This document shows positions 1-10,381 of a stretch of DNA of 54,063 nt, one piece after another. Position numbers and translations under genes: made by a program. The notes beneath the pieces are model-generated. The model made no database searches. It had not been told where the DNA came from and was given only the letters and a program-made list of their open reading frames with translations. Source of the stretch: Allobosea sp. (GTDB lineage Bacteria > Pseudomonadota > Alphaproteobacteria > Rhizobiales > Beijerinckiaceae); contig NZ_JAUYTP010000021.1 in NCBI RefSeq assembly GCF_030695125.1, positions 1-54,063 on the forward strand, given 5' to 3'. Every line of letters starts with the position of its first letter. Position 1 is the stretch's first letter.

Positions 1-78
1 CGCGACGCTCACACCGCGATCCTTGATCAGGCGAACCGCCTCGATCTTGAACTCACGCCCAAATCGTCTTCGCTGCAT
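1..78 (-). CDS. IS3-type transposase OrfA, N-terminal fragment (window edge)
   Basis: Reading leftward from an ATG at 78 there are 26 open codons up to the window edge, beginning MQRRRFGREFKIEAVRLIKD. This is the typical start of the helix-turn-helix OrfA protein of IS3/IS911-type elements, which binds the element ends and is joined by frameshifting to the OrfB integrase. A GGAGG ribosome site lies 5-6 bases upstream of the ATG. The rest of the element lies outside the window, so its integrity cannot be judged. No terminal inverted repeat was identified in 79-140. Confidence 0.75.
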   Translation of the reverse strand, partial: MQRRRFGREFKIEAVRLIKDRGVSVA

Positions 79-140
79 CTGCCACCTCCGGCTTCATGAA
101 ACACCCAATCTCGGTGTCCACGAAACCGGCAGCAGGCCAT

Positions 141-194
141 CATGCGGAGAACGGCCGACACCTCTCCCTGCCCTCTCCTTACAGGAGAGGGTTC
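141..194. repeat. DUF559-associated palindromic repeat arm (copy 1, 3' side of gene)
   Basis: This is a palindromic arm with an 8-bp stem at 171-191 (CCCTCTCC, loop TTACA, GGAGAGGG). It is near-identical and in the same orientation as the arm at 546-605, so the nuclease gene between them is flanked by direct repeats. The stop codon of the nuclease gene (TAA on the minus strand, 179-181) lies inside the palindrome. Confidence 0.8.
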
Positions 195-538
195 TGCGTC
201 GCGGTTCCCGCCGCTTCGCGGATGGCCGCGATGACGGCGTCGCGGTCGTTCAGCACCGTCTCGTTGCGGAAACGGATGAGCGTGAAGCCGTGGCGCTCGA
301 TCTCCTGCGTGCGGGCCGCATCGTAGTCGCGTTCGGCGTCATGCTGGGCGCCGTCGAGTTCGATGACGAGCTTACGTTGGAGGCAGATGAAATCGACGGT
401 GTAGCCGAGCAGCGGGACCTGCCGGCGGAACTTGAGGCCGTCGAGGCGGTGGGCGCGCAGGAGGTTCCAGAGGATGTCCTCCGGCTTTGTGGATTGCCGG
501 CAGAGCTTGCGGGCGAAGTCCTGTCGCTCGGTGGCCAT
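179..538 (-). CDS. DUF559 (Vsr-like) endonuclease domain protein, copy 1
   Basis: The product is 119 aa and consists of a single DUF559 domain, a small restriction-endonuclease-like fold related to very-short-patch repair nucleases. The candidate PD-(D/E)xK residues are Asp49 (TVDF), Glu60 and Asp62 (VIELDG), followed by the conserved IRFRN strand near 88-92. It is about 90% identical by eye to the second copy at 15835-16194. It has palindromic repeats on both sides, and the last codons (CCT CTC CTG TAA) are themselves part of one palindrome. The family occurs in many copies in related genomes and its substrate is unknown. The flanking repeats suggest a role in moving or maintaining the repeat, but that is inference. 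It could also be a simple cargo gene. Confidence 0.85.
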   Translation of the reverse strand: MATERQDFARKLCRQSTKPEDILWNLLRAHRLDGLKFRRQVPLLGYTVDFICLQRKLVIELDGAQHDAERDYDAARTQEIERHGFTLIRFRNETVLNDRDAVIAAIREAAGTATQNPLL

Positions 539-545
539 GGCGCCT

Positions 546-605
546 CATGCGGAAAACGGCCTACACCTCTCCCCTGCCCCTCTCCTTACAGGAGAGGGGT
601 TCCCC
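546..605. repeat. DUF559-associated palindromic repeat arm (copy 1, 5' side of gene)
   Basis: This arm has a 9-bp stem and 5-nt loop at 577-599 (CCCCTCTCC, TTACA, GGAGAGGGG), preceded by the CACCTCTCCCCTG box seen in every arm. It lies just upstream of the nuclease start codon, in the same position and orientation relative to the gene as the left arm of the second copy (15764-15815). Confidence 0.8.
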
Positions 606-639
606 ACGCTGGACTTCCGAAGGATGAGGACAGCCGGAG

Positions 640-3336
<2,697 letters not shown>

Positions 3337-3481
3337 GGCAGCAATATGGGGCGCATCCCCGCCGCGCGCGAGGGGCCTCGGCGCATGGCGGCGCGCACTG
3401 GTGACAGCAGCTGGCAGGAGAAGGGCGTCATTCCAGCGATTGCCCCGAGAATCTCGGGCCGGAGGAGGCGCGGCCGCCGCC

Positions 3482-3700
3482 TCAGCTAGCCTCCAGCTCG
3501 CTGTGCGATTTCAGCGCCTTCGCGCCATCCGCCTGTCGGACCAGATAGGCCGGCTTCTCCTCCGAGGCGTTGCGGCGGATGCGCTTGCCCTTGATCATGC
3601 GGCTGACAGGCTTGGTGAAGACCGCTTCGACTTCGCCCTCGGCGGTGCCGCTGCCCCAGTGCCAGCGGACGGCGGCGCCCTTTCGCAATGGACTTGTCAT
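3482..3700 (-). CDS. DUF2945 / hypervirulence-associated Tudor-like small protein
   Basis: The 72-aa product matches the DUF2945 (HVA1, Tudor-like beta barrel) family: it starts with basic residues and [18 protein letters not shown], then the [15 protein letters not shown] segment and a C-terminal SHSELE. Proteins of this family are short, cytoplasmic and of unproven function. A GGAGA ribosome site sits 6 bases from the ATG. It is separated from uvrB by about 145 bp and diverges from the TPR gene at 3779. Confidence 0.8.
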   Translation of the reverse strand: MTSPLRKGAAVRWHWGSGTAEGEVEAVFTKPVSRMIKGKRIRRNASEEKPAYLVRQADGAKALKSHSELEAS

Positions 3701-3778
3701 GCGATGTCTCCATGATCAGGGATCGATGCCCGGGCAACGCGCGCGCGCCCGGCCGGGTTCACTGCGGGAGGACACGCC

Positions 3779-4231
3779 ATGCGCCGACGCCTGATCGCGA
3801 TCGTCACAGGGGCCGCCGCGCTCCTCGCCTGCGCAGGCGCGCAGGCGGTCGGGCCGGACTGGACCTGGCTCGACGAGGACCCGGACTACCGCCAGGCGCG
3901 GCGCTGGATCGAGGAGAAGAACTTTCCACCGGCGATCGAGAAGCTGGAGGTCCTGCTCAAGCGCTCGCCGCATGCGCCGGAGCTGTTGAACTGGCTCGCC
4001 TTCTCGCACCGCAAGCTGAAGAACTACCCGCTCTCGAAGCAGTATTACGACGCCGCGCTGATGCGCGACCCGACCTTCCTGCCCGCGCTCGAATATCAGG
4101 GCGAATGGTTCATCGAGACCGGCGACATGGCGAGCGCCAAGGCCAATCTGGCCAAACTCGCCAGCCTCTGCGGCCGCTGCCACGAATGGCAGGACCTCAA
4201 CGCCGCGATCGACAAGGCGGAAGGGCGATAG
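3779..4231 (+). CDS. Secreted/periplasmic TPR-repeat protein
   Basis: The 150-aa product begins with a signal peptide (RRRLIAIVTGAAALLACAGAQA, likely cut after Ala near residue 23). It continues with two or three tetratricopeptide repeats (helix pairs at about 37-70, 71-104 and 105-135), which usually mediate protein-protein contacts. Near the C-terminus is LCGRCHEW, a Cys-x-x-Cys-His pattern. In c-type cytochromes this binds haem, but here it is more likely a structural or redox Cys pair, since similar small TPR proteins share it. The ribosome site GGGAGGA lies 6-7 bases from the ATG. The gene stands alone between DUF2945 and a repeat cluster, so no specific role can be assigned. Confidence 0.8.
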   Translation: MRRRLIAIVTGAAALLACAGAQAVGPDWTWLDEDPDYRQARRWIEEKNFPPAIEKLEVLLKRSPHAPELLNWLAFSHRKLKNYPLSKQYYDAALMRDPTFLPALEYQGEWFIETGDMASAKANLAKLASLCGRCHEWQDLNAAIDKAEGR

Positions 4232-4238
4232 AAACCTC

Positions 4239-4285
4239 CGTCATTCTCGGGCGAAGCGAAGCGCAGACCCGAGAATCTTAGGACG
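4239..4285. repeat. Intergenic inverted repeat (GTCATTCTCGGG type)
   Basis: A short inverted repeat with CATTCTCGGG on one side and CCCGAGAATC on the other lies just past the TPR gene stop. It belongs to the same family as copies at 6608, 15151 and 31838. It could act as a transcription or mRNA-stability stem, but it lacks a T-tract. Confidence 0.6.
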
Positions 4286-4308
4286 ACAGAGGCGCGGGAG
4301 CCTCAACG

Positions 4309-4468
4309 CAGAACCCTCTCCCGTAGGGAGAGGGCAGGGTGAGGGGTCGGCCCCTCGACCAGCAAAGCGCCATCCCAACCGCTGCGCCGGTGAGGTCTCA
4401 CTCGCCCTTCAAGCGGCCGACCCCTCACCCCTGCCCCTCTCCCTACGGGAGAGGGGTTCCCCGCGCCC
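4309..4468. mobile_element. Gene-less (MITE-like) derivative of the DUF559 repeat element
   Basis: There are two arms in inverted orientation. The left palindrome is at 4314-4334 (9-bp stem, loop GTA) and the right at 4434-4456 (10-bp stem, loop TAC). The left arm aligns base by base with the upstream arm of the element at 15764-15833 right up to GCGCCAT, where the nuclease start codon would lie. The right arm aligns with the downstream arm at 16251-16320. Only about 40 bp lie between them and there is no nuclease gene. This is what an internal deletion of the gene-bearing element would leave. Confidence 0.65.
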
Positions 4469-4474
4469 TATCCG

Positions 4475-5686
4475 CTACTCCCGCCCCAGCCACCCCACCA
4501 TCCCCGCCGCCGCCGCGACGCCGGTCGCGAAGCAGCCCTGCAGGAGGTCGCCGCCGGTCGGCGCCTCCCAGGCCAGCATCTCGCCGGCGACGAAGACGCC
4601 CGGCAGGCGGCGCAGCATGAAGCCTGCGTCGATCTCGCCGGCCGCGATGCCGCCGGCGCTGGAGATCGCCCGCTCGATCGGCATCGTCCCGGTGAGGCGC
4701 AGGCGCGCGGATTTGATCGCCGCCGCCAGCGCGGCCGGCGTCTCGTCGAGCTTCCCCCCGACGCTGTCGCGCAGCACGGCCACGGCCGCAGGCGAGAGCC
4801 CCGCCTTGCGCAGATGGTTGCTGAGCGTCTCGCCCGGCCGGCGCTTGCCAAGTTTCTCCGTCAGCCGGGCAAGGTCGATATCCGGCCGCAGGTCGATCTC
4901 CAGCACCGCCGAGCCGTCCCGCGCGATCGCCTCGCGCAGCGGCCCCGACAGCGCATAGATTGCGCCGCCCTCGAGTCCATCAGCGTCGATCATCGCCTCG
5001 CCCGCAATCTCTTTGCCGGCAAAGCGCAGCGTAATCCGCTTCAGCGGCGCGCCGGCGAAGCGCTCGCGCAGCATATCCGACCAGGCCACCGCGAAGCCGC
5101 CATTGGCCGGCCGCAGCGGCGCCACCGCGACACCCCTCCCCGCCAGCAGCGGCACCCAGCCGCCATCCGAGCCCAGCCGCGGCCAGCTTGCCCCGCCCAG
5201 CGCCAGCAGCGTCGCATCGGGGGTGAGCGTCACCTCGCCCGCAGCGGTGGCGAAGGTCAGCGCGCCCACGTCGTTCCAGCCGGTCCAGCGCCGGCCGGCT
5301 TCGAGCCGCACGCCGAGCCCGTCGAGCCGGCGCAGCCAGGTGCGCAGCAGCGGCGAGGCCTTCATCGCCTTCGGGAAAACGCGCCCGCTGGTGCCGACGA
5401 AGCTTTCGGCGCCGAGCTCGTCAGCCCAGTCGCGCAGCGCCTGCGGCGGGAAGGCCTGGATGGCGGGTTCGAGCCAGTCCCGCGCCGCGCCGTAATGCGG
5501 CAGGAAGGTCTCCAGCGGCTCGGAATGGGTCAGGTTGAGCCCGCCGCGCCCGGCGAGCAGGAATTTTCGCGCCGGCGAGGCCATCCGGTCATGGAGCGTG
5601 ACGCGGTGGCCGGCCTGGGCCAGCCGCTCGGCCGCGATCAGCCCCGCGGGGCCGGCGCCGATGATGGCGATGTCTTTGCTGTGCAT
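4475..5686 (-). CDS. NAD(P)/FAD-dependent oxidoreductase, TIGR03862/HI0933-like flavoprotein
   Basis: The 403-aa product starts KDIAIIGAGPAGLIAAERL, a Rossmann FAD-binding motif (GxGxxG near residues 11-16). It has the HI0933-family signature FLLAGRGGLNLTHSEP at about 46-61 and the C-terminal family block SSAGGIAAGEID followed by GVFVAGEMLAWEAPTGGDLLQGCFATG. Members are soluble flavoproteins of the BaiN/YhiN group and their substrates are mostly unknown. The length is normal for TIGR03862. The gene is monocistronic, ending close to the MITE-like repeat on its 3' side and bordered upstream by another intergenic repeat. Confidence 0.88.
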   Translation of the reverse strand: MHSKDIAIIGAGPAGLIAAERLAQAGHRVTLHDRMASPARKFLLAGRGGLNLTHSEPLETFLPHYGAARDWLEPAIQAFPPQALRDWADELGAESFVGTSGRVFPKAMKASPLLRTWLRRLDGLGVRLEAGRRWTGWNDVGALTFATAAGEVTLTPDATLLALGGASWPRLGSDGGWVPLLAGRGVAVAPLRPANGGFAVAWSDMLRERFAGAPLKRITLRFAGKEIAGEAMIDADGLEGGAIYALSGPLREAIARDGSAVLEIDLRPDIDLARLTEKLGKRRPGETLSNHLRKAGLSPAAVAVLRDSVGGKLDETPAALAAAIKSARLRLTGTMPIERAISSAGGIAAGEIDAGFMLRRLPGVFVAGEMLAWEAPTGGDLLQGCFATGVAAAAGMVGWLGRE

Positions 5687-5745
5687 CGGGCGGGCTTGCG
5701 CCGGGCGGCCGTGGCGGTCAAGTGAATAGACGACGCCAAACGCGC

Positions 5746-5847
5746 CGTCGTCCCGGGCGACCGCAGGGAGACCCGGGACCCATTCCGGAACGGTTCAGGC
5801 ATGGATCCCGGATCGGCGCGGCTTCGCCGCTTGTCCGGGATGACCGC
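5746..5847. repeat. Intergenic REP-like repeat (GTC(A)TCCCGGGCGACC type)
   Basis: This block of about 100 bp opens with GTCGTCCCGGGCGACC and closes with GTCCGGGATGACC, with an internal GATCCCGGATC...GCTTCGCCGC stem. The same design recurs at 21066, 32882, 49073 and 49915, always between genes. It lies between the 5' end of the flavoprotein gene and the 3' end of phoB. Confidence 0.7.
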
Positions 5848-5877
5848 GCGGATGACAGACAGCGTGGACGAATGCCC

Positions 5878-6576
5878 TCACGCCCGCGCAAAGGTCTCGT
5901 CGAAGGCGTAGCCCGCGCCGCGGACCGTGCGCAGCGGGTCCTTGGCGTCGCCCGGCGTAATCGCCTTGCGCAGGCGCCCGACATGGACGTCGACCGTGCG
6001 CTCGTCGATGTAGACGTCGCGGCCCCAGACGGCGTCGAGCAGTTGCGCGCGGGAATAGACCCGGCCCGGCGCCTGCATCAGGAATTCGAGCAGGCGGAAC
6101 TCGGTCGGCCCCAGATGCAGCTCCTCGCCGGAGCGGCGTACGCGCCGCGTCGTGCGGTCGAGTTCGAGATCGCCGGCCGTCAGCAGACCGGCGACATGGC
6201 CGGGCTTCGCCCGGCGCAGCAGCGCCTGGATGCGCGCGATCAACTCGGGCAACGAGAACGGCTTGACGACATAGTCGTCGGCGCCGGTGGCGAGCCCGCG
6301 CACCCGCTCGGTCTCCTCGCCACGGGCGGTCAGCATGATGATCGGCACCCGCTCGGTGTCGCGGCGCGCCCGCAGACGACGGCAGAGCTCGATGCCCGAC
6401 AGACCCGGCAGCATCCAGTCGAGCAGCACGAGATCGGGCGTATGGTCGCGCAGGTGAAGCTCGGCGTCGTCGCCGCGCGCGACGCTGTCGACCACGAAGC
6501 CCTCGGCCTCGAGATTGTAGCGCAGGAGCAGGGTGAGCGGCTCCTCGTCCTCGACGATCAGGATGCGGGCGGCCAT
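5878..6576 (-). CDS. phoB: Phosphate regulon response regulator PhoB
   Basis: PhoB is the DNA-binding response regulator that, when phosphorylated by PhoR, activates genes with Pho boxes. The 232-aa OmpR-type protein has a receiver domain with acidic pocket (VEDEE), phospho-acceptor Asp53 (LLDWMLPG), Thr83 and Lys105 (YVVKPF), then a winged-helix domain ending RTVRGAGYAFDE. It is the last gene of the pstSCAB-phoU-phoB run on the minus strand, 120 bp after phoU with a small inverted repeat between. The position after phoU, together with the Pho boxes upstream of pstS, supports PhoB over other OmpR-type regulators. Confidence 0.93.
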   Translation of the reverse strand: MAARILIVEDEEPLTLLLRYNLEAEGFVVDSVARGDDAELHLRDHTPDLVLLDWMLPGLSGIELCRRLRARRDTERVPIIMLTARGEETERVRGLATGADDYVVKPFSLPELIARIQALLRRAKPGHVAGLLTAGDLELDRTTRRVRRSGEELHLGPTEFRLLEFLMQAPGRVYSRAQLLDAVWGRDVYIDERTVDVHVGRLRKAITPGDAKDPLRTVRGAGYAFDETFARA

Positions 6577-6607
6577 GAGCGGTTTTCCAAAAGCGGGTCG
6601 GTCCAGG

Positions 6608-6691
6608 ACGTCATTCTCGGGCTTGACCCGAGGATCTCGGACCAGAGCATCCTGGTTTCCGAGATGGTCGGGTCAAGCCCGACCATGACGC
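6608..6691. repeat. Inverted repeat between phoU and phoB
   Basis: Two facing halves (CATTCTCGGGCTTGACCCGA and TCGGGTCAAGCCCGACCATG) can form stems between phoU and phoB. It resembles the repeats at 27229 and 31838. It may tune the level of phoB mRNA relative to upstream genes (inference). Confidence 0.6.
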
Positions 6692-6696
6692 AGTCC

Positions 6697-7416
6697 TCAG
6701 CTCCCCGTCACCGCCTCGACGGTGATGTCGGTGGTGTCGAGCTTGGGACGGTTGATGTCGAGCGATTCACCGGTGACGAGATAATGGATCGTCTCGGCGA
6801 TGTTGGTGGTGTGGTCGCCGATCCGCTCGACATTCTTGGCGCAGAACAGGAGATGCGTGCAGAAGGTGATGTTGCGCGGATCTTCCATCATGTAGGTCAA
6901 AAGCTCGCGGAACAGCGAGGTGTAGAGCGCGTCGATCTCGCCATCGCGGTGCCAGACCTCGAGCGCCTTCTGCTCGTTGGAGGCGGCGTAGGCGTCGAGC
7001 ACGTCCTTGAGCTGGGCCTGGACCAGGCGGCTCATATGCTCCAGCCCGACCACGGCGCGATGCGGCGGCGAGAACTGGCCGGAGATCGCGACCGCGCGCT
7101 TGGCGATGTTCTTGGCGAGGTCGCCGACGCGCTCGATATCGGAGGCGATGCGGATCGCCGAGATCAGCTCGCGCAGGTCGTTGGCGAGCGGCTGGCGCCG
7201 CGCGATCGTCAGCACGGCCCGCTCCTCGACATCGCGCTGGAGATTGTCGAGCCGCTGGTCGGCCGAGATCACCTTCTGGGCGAGCGTGGTGTCGCGGCGC
7301 ACCAGCGCCACGGTGGAATCGCCGAGCATGCGCTCGGACATGCCACCCATCTCGGCGAGGCTGCGGCGCAGCGCCTCGAGTTCGGCGTCGTAGGAGCGGA
7401 CGATATGGTCGGTCAT
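6697..7416 (-). CDS. phoU: Phosphate transport system accessory protein PhoU
   Basis: PhoU is a cytoplasmic protein of two three-helix bundles that links the Pst transporter to PhoR and represses the Pho regulon when phosphate is plentiful. The 239-aa product has the usual length and the two repeated metal-binding signatures, ISAIRIASDIERVGDLAKNI near 85-104 and the later NVERIGDHTTNIAE block near 210-223. It follows pstB by about 43 bp in the same direction. Confidence 0.95.
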   Translation of the reverse strand: MTDHIVRSYDAELEALRRSLAEMGGMSERMLGDSTVALVRRDTTLAQKVISADQRLDNLQRDVEERAVLTIARRQPLANDLRELISAIRIASDIERVGDLAKNIAKRAVAISGQFSPPHRAVVGLEHMSRLVQAQLKDVLDAYAASNEQKALEVWHRDGEIDALYTSLFRELLTYMMEDPRNITFCTHLLFCAKNVERIGDHTTNIAETIHYLVTGESLDINRPKLDTTDITVEAVTGS

Positions 7417-7459
7417 CGCGGCGTAGTCCTTCGATTGCAGGGGCGGAAGCGGCGGACGG

Positions 7460-8260
7460 TCAGCCGAAGCGGCCGGTGACGTAGTCCTGCGTCTGCTTCT
7501 TGCTCGGGTTCATGAAGATCGTGTTGGTCGGCGCGAACTCGATCACTTCGCCCAGATACATGAAGGCGGTGTACTGCGAGATGCGGGCCGCCTGCTGCAT
7601 GTTGTGGGTCACGATGACGATCGTGAAGTCGACCTTGAGCTGCTCCAGCAGATCCTCGATCTTGCCGGTCGAGATCGGGTCGAGCGCCGAGGTCGGCTCG
7701 TCGAACAGGATGACCTCCGGCTTCTGCGCGATGGTGCGCGCGATGCACAGACGCTGCTGCTGGCCGCCCGACAGGCCCATGCCCGAGGTCTTGAGCTTGT
7801 CCTTGACCTCGTCCCAGAGCGCGGCGCGGCGCAGGGCGCCCTCGACGCGGTCGTCGAGCTCCGACTTCGGCGGCTTCTCGTAGAGCCGGATGCCGAAGGC
7901 GACGTTGTCGTAGATCGACATCGGGAAGGGCGTCGGCTTCTGGAAGACCATGCCGATGCGCGAGCGCAGCTCGTTGACGTCGACATCGTTGGAAATGACG
8001 TTGCGGCCGTCGAGCATGACCTCGCCGGTCGCCTTCTGCTCGGGATAGAGCGAATAGATCCGGTTGAAGATGCGCAGCAGGGTCGACTTGCCGCAGCCCG
8101 AGGGGCCGATCAGCGCCGTGACGTGGCGGTCACGAAAATCGAGATTGATGTTCTTCAGCGCCTTGTGCTCGCCATAGTAGAAATCGAGGTTCTTGACCTT
8201 GATCCGGATGGGAGCATCGGCATCGAGCGTCTGCGGGCTGAGTTCGAGGGTCGAGAGCAT
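7460..8260 (-). CDS. pstB: Phosphate ABC transporter ATP-binding protein PstB
   Basis: PstB is the ATPase of the high-affinity PstSCAB phosphate importer. The 266-aa protein has Walker [10 protein letters not shown] at 52-60, the PstB-typical segment [15 protein letters not shown], the ABC signature [13 protein letters not shown] and Walker [15 protein letters not shown] short N-terminal extension of about 18 residues precedes the first strand. The gene lies about 70 bp after pstA and before phoU. Confidence 0.97.
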   Translation of the reverse strand: MLSTLELSPQTLDADAPIRIKVKNLDFYYGEHKALKNINLDFRDRHVTALIGPSGCGKSTLLRIFNRIYSLYPEQKATGEVMLDGRNVISNDVDVNELRSRIGMVFQKPTPFPMSIYDNVAFGIRLYEKPPKSELDDRVEGALRRAALWDEVKDKLKTSGMGLSGGQQQRLCIARTIAQKPEVILFDEPTSALDPISTGKIEDLLEQLKVDFTIVIVTHNMQQAARISQYTAFMYLGEVIEFAPTNTIFMNPSKKQTQDYVTGRFG

Positions 8261-8330
8261 CGAAGATTTCCTTCGGATCGGACGCGATGGATCGCAGGAT
8301 AACGTATCGCGAAATGACGGGGTCGCGAGA

Positions 8331-9221
8331 TTACTTGGCGCCGCGCACGATACGGCGGGCGATGATGGAGAGCAGGAGGATCGACATGGTGATGATCAGC
8401 GAGCCGGCCCAGGCGAGCTGCTGCCAGTTCTCGTAGGGCGCCGAGGCGAACATGTAGATCGTCACCGGCAGGTTCGAGACGCCACCCATCAGGTTGGACG
8501 AGAACCAGAAATTGTTGTTGAGCGCGGTGAAGATCAGCGGCGCGGTCTCGCCGGCGATGCGGGCGAGCGCCAGCAGGATGCCGGTGACCATGCCGGCCTT
8601 GGCGGCCTTCCAGGTGATCGAGGTGATCACGACCGAAGGCGGCGCGCCGAGCGCCGAGCCGGCCTCGCGCAGCGGGCCGGGAACCAGCCGCAGCATGTCC
8701 TCGGTGGTGCGCACGATGACCGGGATCGCGATGATGCCGAGCGCGACGCCGCCGGCCCAGCCGGAATAGCCGCCCAGCGGCTCGACCAGGATCACGTAGA
8801 CGAACAGGCCGATCAGGATCGACGGCGCCGAGAGCAGGATGTCGTTGATGAAGCGGATCAGGTCGGCGAGCTTCGAGCCCTTGCCGTATTCGGCGAGATA
8901 GGTCCCGGCCAGCACGCCGATCGGGGTCGCCACGACGATGCCGAGGAAGGTCAGGATGATCGACCCGACGATGGCGTTGGCAAGGCCACCACCCTCCGAG
9001 CCGGGGCCGGGCGTGATCTGCGTGAAGGTGGCGACGGACAGGCCGCCGAGGCCCTTCACGATCAGCATGCCGAGGATCCAGAACAGCACGGAAATCGCGA
9101 TGATGGTGAAGCTGGCGGTGATGATCCGCATCGCCTTGTCGGCGGTGCGGCGCGACTGGCGAACGCGGCCCCAGGTCGTCGGGGGCAGCTCGCGGACAGT
9201 GGAGGGTGTCGTCAGGCTCAT
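8331..9221 (-). CDS. pstA: Phosphate ABC transporter permease PstA
   Basis: PstA is one of the two membrane permeases of the phosphate importer. The product (296 aa from the ATG at 9221, starting [14 protein letters not shown]) has about six membrane helices and the EAA-type loop [16 protein letters not shown] that docks on PstB. The reading frame stays open far upstream, but that part only shadows pstC. The ATG at 9221 is 14 bases after the pstC stop and gives a normal family length. The ribosome site is weak, which fits translational coupling to pstC. Confidence 0.95.
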   Translation of the reverse strand: MSLTTPSTVRELPPTTWGRVRQSRRTADKAMRIITASFTIIAISVLFWILGMLIVKGLGGLSVATFTQITPGPGSEGGGLANAIVGSIILTFLGIVVATPIGVLAGTYLAEYGKGSKLADLIRFINDILLSAPSILIGLFVYVILVEPLGGYSGWAGGVALGIIAIPVIVRTTEDMLRLVPGPLREAGSALGAPPSVVITSITWKAAKAGMVTGILLALARIAGETAPLIFTALNNNFWFSSNLMGGVSNLPVTIYMFASAPYENWQQLAWAGSLIITMSILLLSIIARRIVRGAK

Positions 9222-9235
9222 GATCTGCAACCCGC

Positions 9236-10207
9236 TCAGAAGGTCTTGACGCGTGCGACGAGAATGCGCGCGATGACGAGGACGACGAAGGTGACGAAGA
9301 ACAGGATGCAGCCAAGCCCGATCAGCGCGTTCATCTGCAGGCCCAGCGCCTCGTTGAACTCGTTGGCGATGCGCGAGGCGATGGTCGAGCCCGGGTCCAT
9401 GATCGAGCCCGAGAGCCGGTTGGCATTGCCGACGACGAAGGTCACGGCCATGGTCTCGCCGAGCGCGCGGCCCAGACCGAGCATCACCGCGCCGATGATC
9501 GAAACGCCCGCCTGGGGCACCAGCACATGGCGCACCACCTCCCAGGTCGTCGCCCCGATGCCATAGGCGCTCTCGCGCAGCACGGAGGGAATCTGGTCGA
9601 GCATGTCGCGCACGATCGAGGCGATGAACGGGATGATCATGAAGGCCAGGATGATGCCGGCCGTCAGGATGCCAAGCCCCGAGGGCGAGCGCGAATACAG
9701 GATCGTGCCGACGATCGGCATGCCCTCGACGATGTTCGACAGCGGCACCTGCACATAGGCCGCAAACAGCGGCACGAAGACGAACAGCCCCCACATGCCG
9801 TAGATGATCGAGGGCACGGCGGCGAGCAGCTCGATCGCGGTCGAGACCGGCTGCTTGAACCAGACAGGGGCAAGCTGGGTCAGATAGACCGCGATGCCCA
9901 GCGAGAGCGGCACGCCGATCAGCAGCGCGATGAACGCGGTCGACAAGGTGCCGGCGATGGCCGGCCAGGCGCCGTAGACATCGGCCTGCGTGTCCCATTG
10001 CGAGCCGGTGATGAAGCCCAGGCCCATCGCGCGGAAGGCCGGCCAGCCACCGATGATCATCGACAGCATGATGCCGGCGAGCAGCAGCAGCACGAAGAGG
10101 GCCGACGCGAAACTCGCATTGCGGAAGATCAGGTCGAAGGTGCCCTTCGGCGTCTTGCGCTGCGGGCGCGCGGCCGGAAGGCTCATAGGGTCGGTCACGG
10201 CTGTCAT
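9236..10207 (-). CDS. pstC: Phosphate ABC transporter permease PstC
   Basis: PstC is the partner permease of PstA. The chosen ATG at 10207 gives 323 aa ([15 protein letters not shown]...). It has a GGAG site 8 bases upstream and is preferred over an upstream TTG at 10240. About six membrane helices follow a basic cytoplasmic N-terminus. The PstC motif [17 protein letters not shown] and the EAA loop ([16 protein letters not shown]) are clear. It is downstream of pstS with a 174-bp gap that holds two stem-loops, so expression may be lower than that of pstS. Confidence 0.95.
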   Translation of the reverse strand: MTAVTDPMSLPAARPQRKTPKGTFDLIFRNASFASALFVLLLLAGIMLSMIIGGWPAFRAMGLGFITGSQWDTQADVYGAWPAIAGTLSTAFIALLIGVPLSLGIAVYLTQLAPVWFKQPVSTAIELLAAVPSIIYGMWGLFVFVPLFAAYVQVPLSNIVEGMPIVGTILYSRSPSGLGILTAGIILAFMIIPFIASIVRDMLDQIPSVLRESAYGIGATTWEVVRHVLVPQAGVSIIGAVMLGLGRALGETMAVTFVVGNANRLSGSIMDPGSTIASRIANEFNEALGLQMNALIGLGCILFFVTFVVLVIARILVARVKTF

Positions 10208-10270
10208 CCGTGGAACTCCGGTCGTAGCGGAAGGAGGCAAGGCGAAAACAAGGGGCCGGCTCTCAGGCGG

Positions 10271-10322
10271 GCCCTCATCCCCAGCAGCGGCACGCTCGGA
10301 CGCCGCTGCTCGGGATGAGGGC
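10271..10322. repeat. Inverted repeat between pstS and pstC (GCCCTCATCC type)
   Basis: GCCCTCATCCC and its complement GGGATGAGGGC bracket a CAGCAGCGG/CCGCTGCTC stem. This is a short member of the family seen at 13799, 43225 and 44826. Confidence 0.65.
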
Positions 10323-10335
10323 AGGAAGAGAAAGT

Positions 10336-10363
10336 GGCGAAGCGGGACATCTCCCGCTTCGCC
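10336..10363 (-). terminator. Stem-loop after pstS, possible attenuator
   Basis: A perfect 12-bp stem (GGCGAAGCGGGA/TCCCGCTTCGCC) with a 4-nt loop is followed on the minus strand by ACTTTCTCTTCC. It lies 18 bases beyond the pstS stop. Its position suggests partial termination or mRNA protection that makes pstS more abundant than pstCAB, a common arrangement for binding-protein genes. Confidence 0.55.
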
Positions 10364-10381
10364 CTCATCGTATCGGATCGA

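Noticed and set aside
5722..7479. Plus-strand 585-codon frame over phoB and phoU
   Set aside because: Antisense to two well-identified genes, with low-complexity charged composition.
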